This document shows positions 12,481 through 20,793 of a stretch of DNA of 34,506 nt, piece after piece. The stretch lies in IMG/VR virus record IMGVR_UViG_3300018005_000033, positions 1 to 34,506 of that record. The stretch is one strand, 5' to 3'. Made by a program: the position numbers and the translations under genes. This DNA is from a virus. Under the pieces are notes generated by a model, which had not been told where the DNA came from, did no database searches, and saw nothing but the letters and a program-made list of their open reading frames with translations. Positions within the stretch are counted from its first letter, which is position 1; every line of letters starts with the position of its first letter.

Positions 12481-14070
12481 ATGATCGATGTGGCCCTGGC
12501 TGACTATGCAGTACAGAGGATCAGCATCCTGAAACTGACCGGCGACTTTCACGGCCAACCGTTCGCGGTCATGCCCTGGCAGGAGAAGATCATCCGGGAC
12601 GTATACGGCACACTCAACGAGCGCGGCATCCGCCAATACCGATATATCTACATCGAGACGGCGAAGAAGAACGCCAAGAGCCAGCTGATCGCAGGGGTAG
12701 GTATCCTGCATTTATTCAACAAATCCGAACCGAACGGCCAGATCGTTTTGTGTGCGGGCGATAAGAACCAGGCGCGCAAGGACATCTACGAGCCATTGGT
12801 GGAAATGATCGAGCAGGATCCGGATCTGCTGAAGCGCGTGAAGATCACCGACAGCGTCAAGGAGATCCTGAACAAGGAGACCGGCACCAAACTGCAGGTG
12901 ATCTCTGCAGAGGCATACACCAAGCACGGATGGAATCTGAGCTGCTGCATCTTCGACGAGCTGCATGTGCAGCCCAACCGATATCTTTACGATGTGATGC
13001 TCAAGGGCTCGGGTCTGGCCAGGCGGCAGCCGATCTGGTGGTTCGTGACAACAGCCGGCGACGATCCCGATCGGACCAGCATTGCCTGGGAGGTCCATGA
13101 AAAGGCCGTCTCCATTTTGAAAGCCAGGCGCCGGAGTGGGGACAAGTCCAGGGATATCCCCACCTGGTACCCGGTCATTTATGCGTATGAGGGGAAGAAT
13201 ATTTGGAACGAAAAGAACTGGAAAAAAGCCAACCCAAGCCTGGGCACCACCATCCGCATCGAAGACCTGCGCGACCTGGCCCAGGAGGCGAAGTTGCACC
13301 CAGCGGATGAGCGTCTTTTTCGCTGGCTGAACCTGAACCAATGGGTCACGACCAAGTTGAGCAGCTGGTTACCACTGGACCTGTGGGACTCTGCGCGCGG
13401 CAACTGGAAGCGGGAGGACATGCTGGGCGAGGATTGCTACCTGGGCGGCGATTTCTCTACTACCACCGACCTTAGCTCCGTATGCCTGATCTTTCCGCCA
13501 CAAGCGAACCATGAGGACTGGCGCTGGAGCTGGGAGAATTGGATCCCGGAGGAAGCGTTGCTAGAGCGCGTCAAAACCGATCATGTGCCCTATGACCAAT
13601 GGGCTGCAGCAGGATGGATCACCCCGACGCCAGGTGATTCCATAGACTATATGACGATCGAAAACCGTATTCTGGATATCCAAAAAGACTACAACGTGAA
13701 AGAGCTCGGTACCGACCCCTCTTTTGCCACTATGTTGCTGCAACGGCTGGAAACGGCCGGCATCACCTATAAAGCCATCGACCAGACTGTCAAGGAACTG
13801 ACCGACCCGATGAACATCGTCGAAACACTACTTCGGGAGCACAAGGCCAGCCATGAGGGCAACCCACTTGTTCGCTGGACATTTGGCAATACCAGCATCT
13901 TCAAGAATGGCAACGGGCAGATTAAATATGTGAAGGAGCACCGGGGACACGCAGTAGTACGAACCAAACGGATCGACCCGATCGCCGCTCTGGTGTGCGG
14001 GATGGATCGGGCGAAACTGTATACCCCTGGAGGCTCGGTGTACGAAGATCGTGGGATCGTGACGTTTTAG
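12481..14070 (+). CDS. terL: Terminase large subunit
   Basis: 529 aa. ATPase: a divergent Walker A (ETAKKNAKSQL, residues about 59-69) and Walker B acids in CCIFDELH (Asp159-Glu160), then the coupling region WWFVTTAGDD. RNase H-like nuclease: LGGDFSTTTD (Asp324), LGTDPSF (Asp412) and RIDPIAALV (Asp499). Length and motif order are those of HK97-type large terminases partnered with P27 small subunits. It translocates DNA into proheads at the portal. It follows the small subunit by 3 nt. Confidence 0.95.
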   Translation: MIDVALADYAVQRISILKLTGDFHGQPFAVMPWQEKIIRDVYGTLNERGIRQYRYIYIETAKKNAKSQLIAGVGILHLFNKSEPNGQIVLCAGDKNQARKDIYEPLVEMIEQDPDLLKRVKITDSVKEILNKETGTKLQVISAEAYTKHGWNLSCCIFDELHVQPNRYLYDVMLKGSGLARRQPIWWFVTTAGDDPDRTSIAWEVHEKAVSILKARRRSGDKSRDIPTWYPVIYAYEGKNIWNEKNWKKANPSLGTTIRIEDLRDLAQEAKLHPADERLFRWLNLNQWVTTKLSSWLPLDLWDSARGNWKREDMLGEDCYLGGDFSTTTDLSSVCLIFPPQANHEDWRWSWENWIPEEALLERVKTDHVPYDQWAAAGWITPTPGDSIDYMTIENRILDIQKDYNVKELGTDPSFATMLLQRLETAGITYKAIDQTVKELTDPMNIVETLLREHKASHEGNPLVRWTFGNTSIFKNGNGQIKYVKEHRGHAVVRTKRIDPIAALVCGMDRAKLYTPGGSVYEDRGIVTF

Positions 14071-14078
14071 GAGAACTT

Positions 14079-14342
14079 ATGGATGACGATTATGAAATTG
14101 AAGACACTGTTTGCCCCAAATGCGGAAACCCCGAGATTCATGTTCGTCAGTGCACCCAAATAGGTTGTGAAGATGGCTGGATTGATCGCTATGAAGAAGA
14201 TCCACTTTATTATGACGAAAATGATCCAGAAATGTGCACTGAATGTTATGGAACAGGAGTTGAAAGATGGTGTCCTAAATGCGGACTTGATTTGCAGAGA
14301 TTTAATATTCTAAAAAGAATTCAAGAAGCAAAACGAGGCTGA
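14079..14342 (+). CDS. Small zinc-finger protein (DnaJ-like Cys repeats)
   Basis: 87 aa from ATG 14079 with AGGAG upstream. CPKCGNPE, then MCTECYGTGVERWCPKCGLD includes the CxxCxGxG pattern of DnaJ zinc centres. Very acidic between them. AT-rich relative to the terminase before it, and first gene of an accessory block between terminase and portal. Function unknown. Confidence 0.6.
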   Translation: MDDDYEIEDTVCPKCGNPEIHVRQCTQIGCEDGWIDRYEEDPLYYDENDPEMCTECYGTGVERWCPKCGLDLQRFNILKRIQEAKRG

Positions 14343-14343
14343 A

Positions 14344-14604
14344 ATGTGGGTCTACATCAATTCTGAACCAGGACTTTTTACAGTGGGCTTTTATTCGCCG
14401 GATGGCAGGTGGCATGGAGATAGTGATCATGATTCGAGGGATAAAGCGGCTACTCGGGTGCATTGGCTCAATGGCGGCGGAGATAAGAATGTTGCCAAAG
14501 CAATGGTCAATAAATTAATTGACACAACGGCTTATCTCATAGGAAAAAGAAGATTATCCCCGAAGGATGCAAAATTTATAATAGATATTTTTAAGACAAT
14601 ATGA
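14344..14604 (+). CDS. Small conserved-looking phage protein
   Basis: 86 aa. The start (MWVYINSEPGLFTVGFYSPD, then GRWHGDSDHDSRDKAATRVH) matches a pattern seen in short phage and plasmid proteins of unknown function, with a SDHDSRDKAA helix after a beta sheet. AT-rich. It follows the previous gene directly. Confidence 0.55.
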   Translation: MWVYINSEPGLFTVGFYSPDGRWHGDSDHDSRDKAATRVHWLNGGGDKNVAKAMVNKLIDTTAYLIGKRRLSPKDAKFIIDIFKTI

Positions 14605-14674
14605 TCCCGATCGCAGCGTTGAAGAATAAATGCGCCGGACGGGTTATAATCCAAAAAAATCAAGGAAAGGGACA

Positions 14675-14875
14675 ATGGTCAAAATATCTGAACTTCACAT
14701 TGGAGAGCCTAAACTAGGTGACCGGGTGTTGGTGATAGGTAGAGCATGGAAGGGGTATATTGGCACCTTTGCAAGTTTAGAATTTACTCTACTCGGAGAG
14801 ATGGCCAGGGTAGAACTAGATAATGGAATAGCTACTCTTATTTCGATTGATAACATAAGATTGGTAACAAAATGA
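14675..14875 (+). CDS. Small beta-barrel-like protein
   Basis: 66 aa from ATG 14675, preceded by AAGGAAAGG. LGDRVLVIGRAWKGYIGTFA followed by beta strands and a polar end resembles a KOW/SH3-type barrel. A TATAAT at 14645-14650 lies upstream, without a convincing -35. AT-rich. It overlaps the next gene by 4 bp. Confidence 0.5.
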   Translation: MVKISELHIGEPKLGDRVLVIGRAWKGYIGTFASLEFTLLGEMARVELDNGIATLISIDNIRLVTK

Positions 14876-15294
14876 CCGAACTCGATTTATTGATCTCTAA
14901 GATTTTGAACATGCCCGCAGATCGCGAGATAGATGCACTGGTTGCGGAAAATGTAATGGGCTGGAGTCGGGATAAAAATTACTGGAAAGAAGTAGATGGT
15001 TTTCGGCATAGCGTCGATTCTGATTATGACAATCCAGGTTGGTATCCCAGCACAGACATTGCCGCCGCGTGGGAAGTTCACAAGATGGCAATATCATGGG
15101 GCTTTAATAAACGCCGAGTTTATCTGGATTATTTACAATATTGCGTTTCAAAACGCGTTGCTTCCGAGGAAACAACAATTTCATGGCCTGATGTTTTGGT
15201 ATTGATCGAACCTATTGATTTTTGCCGTGCCGCCTTGCTCACGGTAAGGGAGGACAAAATAGCGGGAGGCTTTCAAAAAATGCCCGAATGCTGA
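14872..15294 (+). CDS. Phage ABA-sandwich domain protein
   Basis: 140 aa. REIDALVAENVMGWSRD, then PGWYPSTDIAAAWEVHKMA match the phage ABA sandwich domain, a small fold widespread in phage genomes with no known activity. Its first residues (MTELDLLISKIL) are repeated in the gene at 15355, in both DNA and protein, indicating duplication. Confidence 0.7.
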   Translation: MTELDLLISKILNMPADREIDALVAENVMGWSRDKNYWKEVDGFRHSVDSDYDNPGWYPSTDIAAAWEVHKMAISWGFNKRRVYLDYLQYCVSKRVASEETTISWPDVLVLIEPIDFCRAALLTVREDKIAGGFQKMPEC

Positions 15295-15354
15295 TAGAAT
15301 TCGAGCCATCGGCGGTCCCTTAGTGTAGATCTTTGGACAATGGAAGGAAGCCAA

Positions 15355-15573
15355 ATGACCGAACTCGACCTGCTGGTATCTATGATCTTGAAGCATCCGG
15401 ACAAAACGACCGGCGATTATACGATCACCATCTCCAAGAAATTGATGCAACTGGCGGCCACGGAGCTGGCCCAGATCCGCGCTGAGCAAAAACTTCACCC
15501 CAAAGGGGAATTTCTGACCGTGTGCCCAAAATGCAAAACCATGTTTGGGGCCCGGGAACACGAAAAGAAATGA
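15355..15573 (+). CDS. Small zinc-motif protein sharing the ABA gene's N-terminus
   Basis: 72 aa from ATG 15355 (GGAAG upstream; an alternative ATG lies at 15340). MTELDLLVSMIL mirrors the start of the 14872 gene. The middle differs and the C-terminus ends CPKCKTMFGAREHEKK, a single CxxC. It looks like a partial copy of the ABA-sandwich gene joined to a different tail. Function unknown. Confidence 0.5.
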   Translation: MTELDLLVSMILKHPDKTTGDYTITISKKLMQLAATELAQIRAEQKLHPKGEFLTVCPKCKTMFGAREHEKK

Positions 15574-15594
15574 TCGTTTCCGCCGAAACACCTC

Positions 15595-15623
15595 TTGCAT
15601 AATTGGAAAATTTGTGCTAGGAT
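15595..15623 (+). promoter_or_regulatory. Candidate promoter of the structural operon
   Basis: TTGCAT (15595-15600) and TAGGAT (15618-15623) are 17 bp apart, and TG one base upstream of the -10 gives an extended -10. It precedes a 140-nt structured leader and the head genes. The -35 is weak, so a phage activator may be needed. Confidence 0.5.
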
Positions 15624-15706
15624 AAATATCTAAAACCCCCACCTGAACGGCCCGGAGCGATCCTGACCGCCAGAGATAGGGCAAATAGGGAACGTGGAGT
15701 TTACCG

Positions 15707-15755
15707 CCCACAAGATTCGGAACCGTGAGGATCCGGCTTGTGGGTTTATTTATTT
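15707..15755 (+). terminator. Attenuator-like hairpin in the structural leader
   Basis: CCCACAAG (15707-15714) pairs with CTTGTGGG (15737-15744); an inner CGGA/TCCG pair stiffens the stem. TTTATTTATTT follows at once. Only a Shine-Dalgarno (AAGGTGG) separates it from the next start codon, so transcription from the upstream promoter must pass it to reach the head genes. Upstream GATCC and CCGGA can pair with parts of the stem, allowing an anti-terminator fold. Confidence 0.55.
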
Positions 15756-15764
15756 AAGGTGGAC

Positions 15765-15962
15765 ATGCCTGAACCCGAAGAGCAAGAGCTTCCTCCAAAA
15801 TCCCCCATCCTTTCCGACGACAAGCTGATCGACCTCCTGTTCCTGGCCGGCCTGGTCTTTTTATTTACAGGCCTGGGCCTGGCCGTGGGCTGGGGCTGGG
15901 GGCTGGCGGCAGACGGCGCCGTCCTGACGGGCACAGGCCTGTGGCTGGGAGGGAAAAAGTAA
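15765..15962 (+). CDS. Small membrane protein before the portal gene
   Basis: 65 aa from ATG 15765, with AAGGTGG upstream. A polar N-terminus (MPEPEEQELPPKSPIL) is followed by two hydrophobic glycine-rich segments (LIDLLFLAGLVFLFTGLGLA; then GLAADGAVLTGTGLWLG). Small membrane proteins at this position occur in other siphophages, but their role is unknown. It abuts the portal gene. Confidence 0.55.
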   Translation: MPEPEEQELPPKSPILSDDKLIDLLFLAGLVFLFTGLGLAVGWGWGLAADGAVLTGTGLWLGGKK

Positions 15963-18017
15963 ATGCTGCGACGAATGGCATCCCCGCGCGTTGAAATGGC
16001 ATCTCAACCTCAGCCCTCCGAACGGCGCTGGAATTTACAGGGCGCCGGCGGCGCCAATAACGCCTACACCGGCGCCAACGTCAACCCGGACACGGCGATG
16101 GGGGTGCCGGCGGTGATGGCCTGCATCACGGTGCTGACCGAGGACTGCGGCTCGCTGCCCTGGTTCGAATACCGCCGGCTGAAACGGGGGCGGGAGCTGG
16201 CCAGCGACCACTACCTCTTCCCGATCCTGCACGACCAACCCAACCCGGAGATGACCTCGATGGAATATCGTGAGATCATGGTGGGGCACATCGTGGCCTG
16301 GGGAAACTCCTACTCGCAGATCATCCGCAACAAAGCCGGCCAGGTGATGGAACTCTGGCCGCTGCGCCCGGACCGCATGCGTGTCAGCCGGGACAACACC
16401 CAACCAGACAAGCCGAAACGGTATCTCTACACGATAGCGGACGGAACCCACCAGGCCTTCCTGGCGCAGGACATCCTGCACATCCCCGGGTTCGGCTACG
16501 ACGGGTTGGTGGGCTACTCCAAGATCACCCTGGCAAAACAATCGATCGCCATTTTGATGGCCACCGAGCAGTTCACCGGATCGTTTTTCGGGAACGATGC
16601 CCGCCCGGGAATCGCGCTCGAATATCCCAAAGAACTGAGCGACAAGGCTCTGGAGAACATCATTACCAGCTGGAACCTGAGCTACCAGGGCGCCGGGAAA
16701 CGCAGCAAGGTGGCCGTGCTCGAGGAAGGGGTTAAAGTGACAGAGATCGGGCTGCCCGGTGCGGACTCCGAGTTCATCCAGACCAAGCAGTTCGGGCTGG
16801 AAGAGATCTGCCGCATCTTCCGCATCCCGCCCCACAAGATCCAACACCTGGTGCGGGCGACCCTGAACAACATCGAGGAGCTGGGGATCGAATACGTCAC
16901 CGACGGACTGCGGCCGCTGCTGGTCAAGATCGAGCAGCGCGCCAACATGCAGCTCCTGACGGCCCCCGAGCGCGTGCAGTACTACAACGAGATCCTGGTC
17001 GAAGGCCTGATGCGCGGCAACCTGCAGTCCCGCTATGCGGCGTATGCCATCGGGCGCCAGTGGGGCTGGCTCTCCGGGAACGATGTGCGCGATAAAGAAA
17101 ACCTCAACCCGATCCCGGCGGTCGAGGGCGACCAGTACCTGATCCCCTTGAACATGAACACGGTGGGGAGCTCCGACCCCAACGCCAGCGAACCCGTGGA
17201 CTCGACGCAGGGCAATCGCGCCCGGAAACTACCCATTGACCAATTCAGTGATGCGCAGCGCATGAAACGAGCGGCGAGCTCGGCCGCCCTGCGCAGGCGG
17301 CTGATGCTGACCCAGCGCCCCTTGATCCAGGACGTGGCTGCGCGCTGCCTGCGGCGTGAGATCCACGACGTCAAGGAAGCCGCCGGGAAGTATCTCAAGC
17401 GGTCCGCCCGCAACGAGCAACAGATGGACGCCTGGCTGACGGCGTTCTACCAGAGCCACCAGGACTTCATCCGCAAGACGTTCGCCCCGGTGCTGACCAG
17501 CTACGGGCAACTAATGGCCGGCGCGGCCGGCGACGAGGTCGGTTCGGACGGCTGGACGCCGGAGCTCGAGCAGTTCGTGCGGGCCTACCTCAACAGTTAC
17601 GTCCGGCGACATGCCGGCATCTCCGAAGCCGAGATGCGCAAGCTCATCCAGCAAGCCCTGGAAGCCACCAGCGTGGAAGGCGATCCCCTGGATGAACTGG
17701 ACAGCGAACTTTCCGACTGGGAAACCACCCGCTCGAACGAGATCGCCATGTGGGAGTCGGTGCGGGAAGGGAATGCGGTGGCCAAGGCGGTCTTCATGGC
17801 GGCCGGGTTCCTGGAGCTGGTCTGGATGGCGAATTCCACGGCCTGCGATTACTGCAGCGCCCTGGACGGGACGGTGGTCTCGGTGACCCAGGATTTCCTG
17901 TCAGCGGGGCAGGATTTTCAACCTGAAGGGACACCCAGCCCGTTGAAACCGTCCGGAAACGTCGGCCACCCACCGGCACACAACGGCTGCGAGTGTTTAG
18001 TGGCAGCCTGGAGATAA
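15963..18017 (+). CDS. Portal protein fused to MuF-type minor head protein
   Basis: 684 aa. Residues about 35-400 are an HK97-type portal (VPAVMACITVLTEDCGSLPW, then MVGHIVAWGNSYSQIIRN, FRIPPHKIQHL, QLLTAPERVQYYNEILVEGL): the dodecameric DNA gate to which terminase docks. Residues about 430-684 are a Mu gpF-like domain: a helical segment and then the signature WMANSTACDYCSALDGTVV, ending VGHPPAHNGCECLVAAW with paired cysteines. In most phages these are two genes; here they form one frame with no internal stop. The MuF part probably sits inside the head near the portal. Confidence 0.88.
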   Translation: MLRRMASPRVEMASQPQPSERRWNLQGAGGANNAYTGANVNPDTAMGVPAVMACITVLTEDCGSLPWFEYRRLKRGRELASDHYLFPILHDQPNPEMTSMEYREIMVGHIVAWGNSYSQIIRNKAGQVMELWPLRPDRMRVSRDNTQPDKPKRYLYTIADGTHQAFLAQDILHIPGFGYDGLVGYSKITLAKQSIAILMATEQFTGSFFGNDARPGIALEYPKELSDKALENIITSWNLSYQGAGKRSKVAVLEEGVKVTEIGLPGADSEFIQTKQFGLEEICRIFRIPPHKIQHLVRATLNNIEELGIEYVTDGLRPLLVKIEQRANMQLLTAPERVQYYNEILVEGLMRGNLQSRYAAYAIGRQWGWLSGNDVRDKENLNPIPAVEGDQYLIPLNMNTVGSSDPNASEPVDSTQGNRARKLPIDQFSDAQRMKRAASSAALRRRLMLTQRPLIQDVAARCLRREIHDVKEAAGKYLKRSARNEQQMDAWLTAFYQSHQDFIRKTFAPVLTSYGQLMAGAAGDEVGSDGWTPELEQFVRAYLNSYVRRHAGISEAEMRKLIQQALEATSVEGDPLDELDSELSDWETTRSNEIAMWESVREGNAVAKAVFMAAGFLELVWMANSTACDYCSALDGTVVSVTQDFLSAGQDFQPEGTPSPLKPSGNVGHPPAHNGCECLVAAWR

Positions 18018-18027
18018 GGAGATCGAA

Positions 18028-18252
18028 ATGAGTGCCCGATGTGATGACTGCAAGAAACCCTATAAGCATTTCGGGCTAGATACCAGCCTATCGGACGAAC
18101 AATGGAAACAAATTCATTCAGAGGGAACCAATGGGGTGCTCTGTGCTAATTGTATGGTCAAGCGCGCCTCTCGTCTAGGCGGATTTATTGATGCCCACAT
18201 GGTCTTTGAAGATCGGGAAACCTTTGTAGAGCGGATGAAGGAGAAGAGATGA
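18028..18252 (+). CDS. Small zinc-binding protein between portal and protease
   Basis: 74 aa. CDDCKKPY and CANCMVKR form two CxxC pairs of a zinc finger, followed by a helical acidic/basic tail. GGAG precedes the start. It overlaps the protease gene by 4 bp. More AT-rich than its neighbours, so possibly a later insertion into the head operon. Confidence 0.55.
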   Translation: MSARCDDCKKPYKHFGLDTSLSDEQWKQIHSEGTNGVLCANCMVKRASRLGGFIDAHMVFEDRETFVERMKEKR

Positions 18253-19265
18253 GTGCAATTCCTGTACACCACACCAAGACCGTCGACGAGAAATGGGACG
18301 GCGGAGCGAACACCAAGGCGCTGCTGGCGGATAAGACCGAGGCGTACTACCGCAAAATGTACGCCTGGCAGGATCCGGAAGGGGATGCCACCAAAAAGAG
18401 CACCTATAAATTCCCACACCACATGGTCGACAGTTCCGGGACGATCGGGGCGGCCAACGTCAAGGCCTGCCAGTCGATCATTGCCATTTTGAATGGCGGG
18501 ATGGGTGGGGCAGACATCCCCGACAAGGACCGCCAGGGGGTCTACAACCATGCGTCTGCCCATTTGAAAGACGCCGGCGAGGAGCCAGCCGAACTGAAGA
18601 GCGCCGACCCGAACGTCGAGCGCCGCTCGGTGAGCGTGGAACTGCGCGCAGCGCTGGTCGAGAACAAGCCGGTCATCGAAGGCGTGGCGGCGGTTTACAA
18701 CCAGGAAGCCGTGATCGGCGGATGGCAATCCTTCCGGGAGACGATCCTGCCCGGCGCGTTCACCGAAGTGCTTTCCCAGAACCCGGACGTGATCGCGGCC
18801 AACAACCACGACTGGACGCAGGTGCTGGGACGCACCACCAACGGCACCCTGCGCCTGACCGATGGACCGGACGGGCTGCATTACTCGATCGACATCAACC
18901 CGGACGACCAGGAAGCCATGAACCTGTACGCCAAGGTCAAGCGCGGCGACATCAAACAGAGTTCTTTTTCCTTCAATGTCAAGGAAGACCGCTGGCTGCA
19001 GCCCGAGGACAAGAACATCCTGCCGCTGCGCACGGTCGTCACCTACAGCGAGCTGATCGACGTCAGCCCGGTGACCTTTCCTGCTTACGACCAGACGAGC
19101 GCAGCAGTGCGCTCGAAATTGAACGAATTGTCAGCGACCTCGGAGGTTATCCCTGAGCCAGGCGGCGAAGGGCATGCGACCCCCGAGGAGGAAGCTGCAC
19201 GGGCCCAGGTGCGAGCGCACATGGCAGCCCGGCGGCGGATGCTGGATCTGGCGGACCTATTCTAA
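18249..19265 (+). CDS. Prohead protease with extra N-terminal domain
   Basis: 338 aa. Residues about 120-300 are the HK97-type (U35) protease: His187 in NNHDWTQVLG, Ser239 in KQSSFSF and Asp271 in LIDVSPVTFPAYDQT form the expected catalytic set. It matures the capsid by cleaving scaffold. The N-terminal 115 residues (EKWDGGANTKALL, YYRKMYAWQDPEG, STYKFPHHMV, then YNHASAHLKDAGEEP) are an added domain, found fused to proteases in some siphophages, of unknown role. The scaffold and coat follow directly. Confidence 0.87.
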   Translation: MSAIPVHHTKTVDEKWDGGANTKALLADKTEAYYRKMYAWQDPEGDATKKSTYKFPHHMVDSSGTIGAANVKACQSIIAILNGGMGGADIPDKDRQGVYNHASAHLKDAGEEPAELKSADPNVERRSVSVELRAALVENKPVIEGVAAVYNQEAVIGGWQSFRETILPGAFTEVLSQNPDVIAANNHDWTQVLGRTTNGTLRLTDGPDGLHYSIDINPDDQEAMNLYAKVKRGDIKQSSFSFNVKEDRWLQPEDKNILPLRTVVTYSELIDVSPVTFPAYDQTSAAVRSKLNELSATSEVIPEPGGEGHATPEEEAARAQVRAHMAARRRMLDLADLF

Positions 19266-19287
19266 TCAACCATTCAAGGAGTTACCC

Positions 19288-19641
19288 ATGACCACATCTA
19301 TCGAATGGCGCCAAAAGCGAGCTGCAAAGATCGCCGAGGCGCGCGCCCTGGTCGACAAAGCCGACGGCGAGAACCGTGACTTTAGCGTCGAAGAGCGGAC
19401 CCAGTATGTCGCCCTGATGGGCGAGGATAACCAAAGCGGTGAGATCGGCAAGCTGGCCAAGACGATCCAGGAGCGTGAAGCCCTGGAGAAGCTGGAAAAA
19501 GAGCTGCCCGAACCCACTTCCCCGGCGCTCAGGCCGGAAGGCAAGAAGAACCCGAAGTTGATGAAACGCTCCGAGTTCGATGCATTGGACGCCCAGGACC
19601 GCGCGAAGTATATGCACGAGGGTGGGGCGTTGGAGGATTAA
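19288..19641 (+). CDS. Capsid scaffold (separate delta-domain-like protein)
   Basis: 117 aa from ATG 19288, with AAGGAG upstream. A long charged helix (EWRQKRAAKIAEARALVDKA, then NRDFSVEERTQYVALMGED) resembles the delta domain that HK97 fuses to the N-terminus of its coat protein. Here it is a separate gene, and the coat at 19645 starts without it. It probably guides shell assembly and is digested by the protease. It ends 3 nt before the coat gene. Confidence 0.7.
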   Translation: MTTSIEWRQKRAAKIAEARALVDKADGENRDFSVEERTQYVALMGEDNQSGEIGKLAKTIQEREALEKLEKELPEPTSPALRPEGKKNPKLMKRSEFDALDAQDRAKYMHEGGALED

Positions 19642-19644
19642 CCA

Positions 19645-20793
19645 ATGGCAAACACCCTTACCGGGCTGATGCCCACCCTGTACGAAGCGCTGGACGTGGT
19701 CAGCCGCGAGCTGGTCGGGTACATCCCGGCCGTCAACAAAAACTCGTCTGCTGATCGCGCCGCGGTCGGCGAGACCGTGGCCTGGCCGGTCGTCCCGCCC
19801 ATCGCCGCCGGCGATTTCACCCCGGCCGCCTACGGCCCGAGCCCCTCGGACCTGACCGTGGCTGCGCCGACCCTGACCTTGAGCAAATCCAAGGCCGTGC
19901 CGTTCTACCTGACCGGTGAAGACATCCTGGGCCTGAAGAACGGCAGCAACGACCAGAACATCATCAAGAATGCATTTGCCCAGTGCATCCGCACCCTGGT
20001 GAACCTGATCGAAATCGACTTGTTCACGGCGGCCTACAAGGGCGCCTCGCGTGCCTACGGCACGGCCGCGACGACCCCGTTCGGCACGGCCACCGACCTG
20101 ACCGATATCGCCAGCATCCGCAAGATCCTGGAAGACAACGGCGCACCGATGGGAGACCTGCACCTGGTGCTCTCCACGACCGCCGCCCTCCCGCTGCGCG
20201 CCAAACACTCGGAGCTCTTCCGGGTGATGGAAGCCGGCACGGATGAGATGCTGCGGAACGGGTCGTTGGGCCGGCTCGAAGGCCTGAACCTGCACGAGAG
20301 TGCAGCCTGCTCCGTGATCACCAAAGGTACCGGTACCTCCTATGTAACCAGCGGTTCCACCGCCCCCGGTGTAGCTGCCATCGCCCTGGTGACCGGTTCC
20401 GGCACGGTACTGGCCGGCGATATCGTCACCTTCGCCGCCGACACGGTCAACAAGTACGTGGTCAACATCGGCGTGGCTGCCCCCGGCACCATCACGATCG
20501 GCGCCCCAGGCGCCCTGGTGACGATTGCCACCGCGAATGCCATGACCATCGGTGGAAACTTCACCCCGCTGTGCGCCTTCGATCGCAATGCGATCCTGCT
20601 GGCCACACGCGCTCCGAAGCTGCCGCCCCAGGGTGATGCCGCGGACGACGTCATCGAGATCACCGATCCCGTCACCGGCCTGGCTTTCCAGGTCGCCATG
20701 TACAAGCAGTACGGCCGCATCGCCTTCGATGTCCGCATCGTATGGGGCTGCGCGGCCATCAAGCAGAACCATATCGCCATCCTGCTGGCCTAA
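19645..20793 (+). CDS. Major capsid protein, P22-coat-like
   Basis: 382 aa. The N-terminus (LTGLMPTLYEALDVVSRELV, then GETVAWPVVPPIAAGDFTP) and the layout resemble P22-type coat proteins of the HK97 fold. A beta-rich stretch rich in Gly, Ala, Thr and Val (about 235-305, TGSGTVLAGDIVTFAADTV, then APGTITIGAPGALVTIATA) sits where P22 coat has its inserted domain. The C-terminus returns to the core (RIAFDVRIVWGCAAIKQNHI). It is expected to be the most abundant virion protein. Two strong hairpins follow its end. Confidence 0.85.
   Translation: MANTLTGLMPTLYEALDVVSRELVGYIPAVNKNSSADRAAVGETVAWPVVPPIAAGDFTPAAYGPSPSDLTVAAPTLTLSKSKAVPFYLTGEDILGLKNGSNDQNIIKNAFAQCIRTLVNLIEIDLFTAAYKGASRAYGTAATTPFGTATDLTDIASIRKILEDNGAPMGDLHLVLSTTAALPLRAKHSELFRVMEAGTDEMLRNGSLGRLEGLNLHESAACSVITKGTGTSYVTSGSTAPGVAAIALVTGSGTVLAGDIVTFAADTVNKYVVNIGVAAPGTITIGAPGALVTIATANAMTIGGNFTPLCAFDRNAILLATRAPKLPPQGDAADDVIEITDPVTGLAFQVAMYKQYGRIAFDVRIVWGCAAIKQNHIAILLA

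Noticed and set aside
19282-20772. Long open frame (496 codons) on the minus strand opposite scaffold and coat
   Set aside because: It is a shadow of GC-rich coding sequence: no ribosome site, low-complexity Gly/Arg/Val composition, and the plus strand carries clearly recognised genes with good starts. The same applies to minus-strand frames at 16035-16847, 23249-24193 and 24977-25828.
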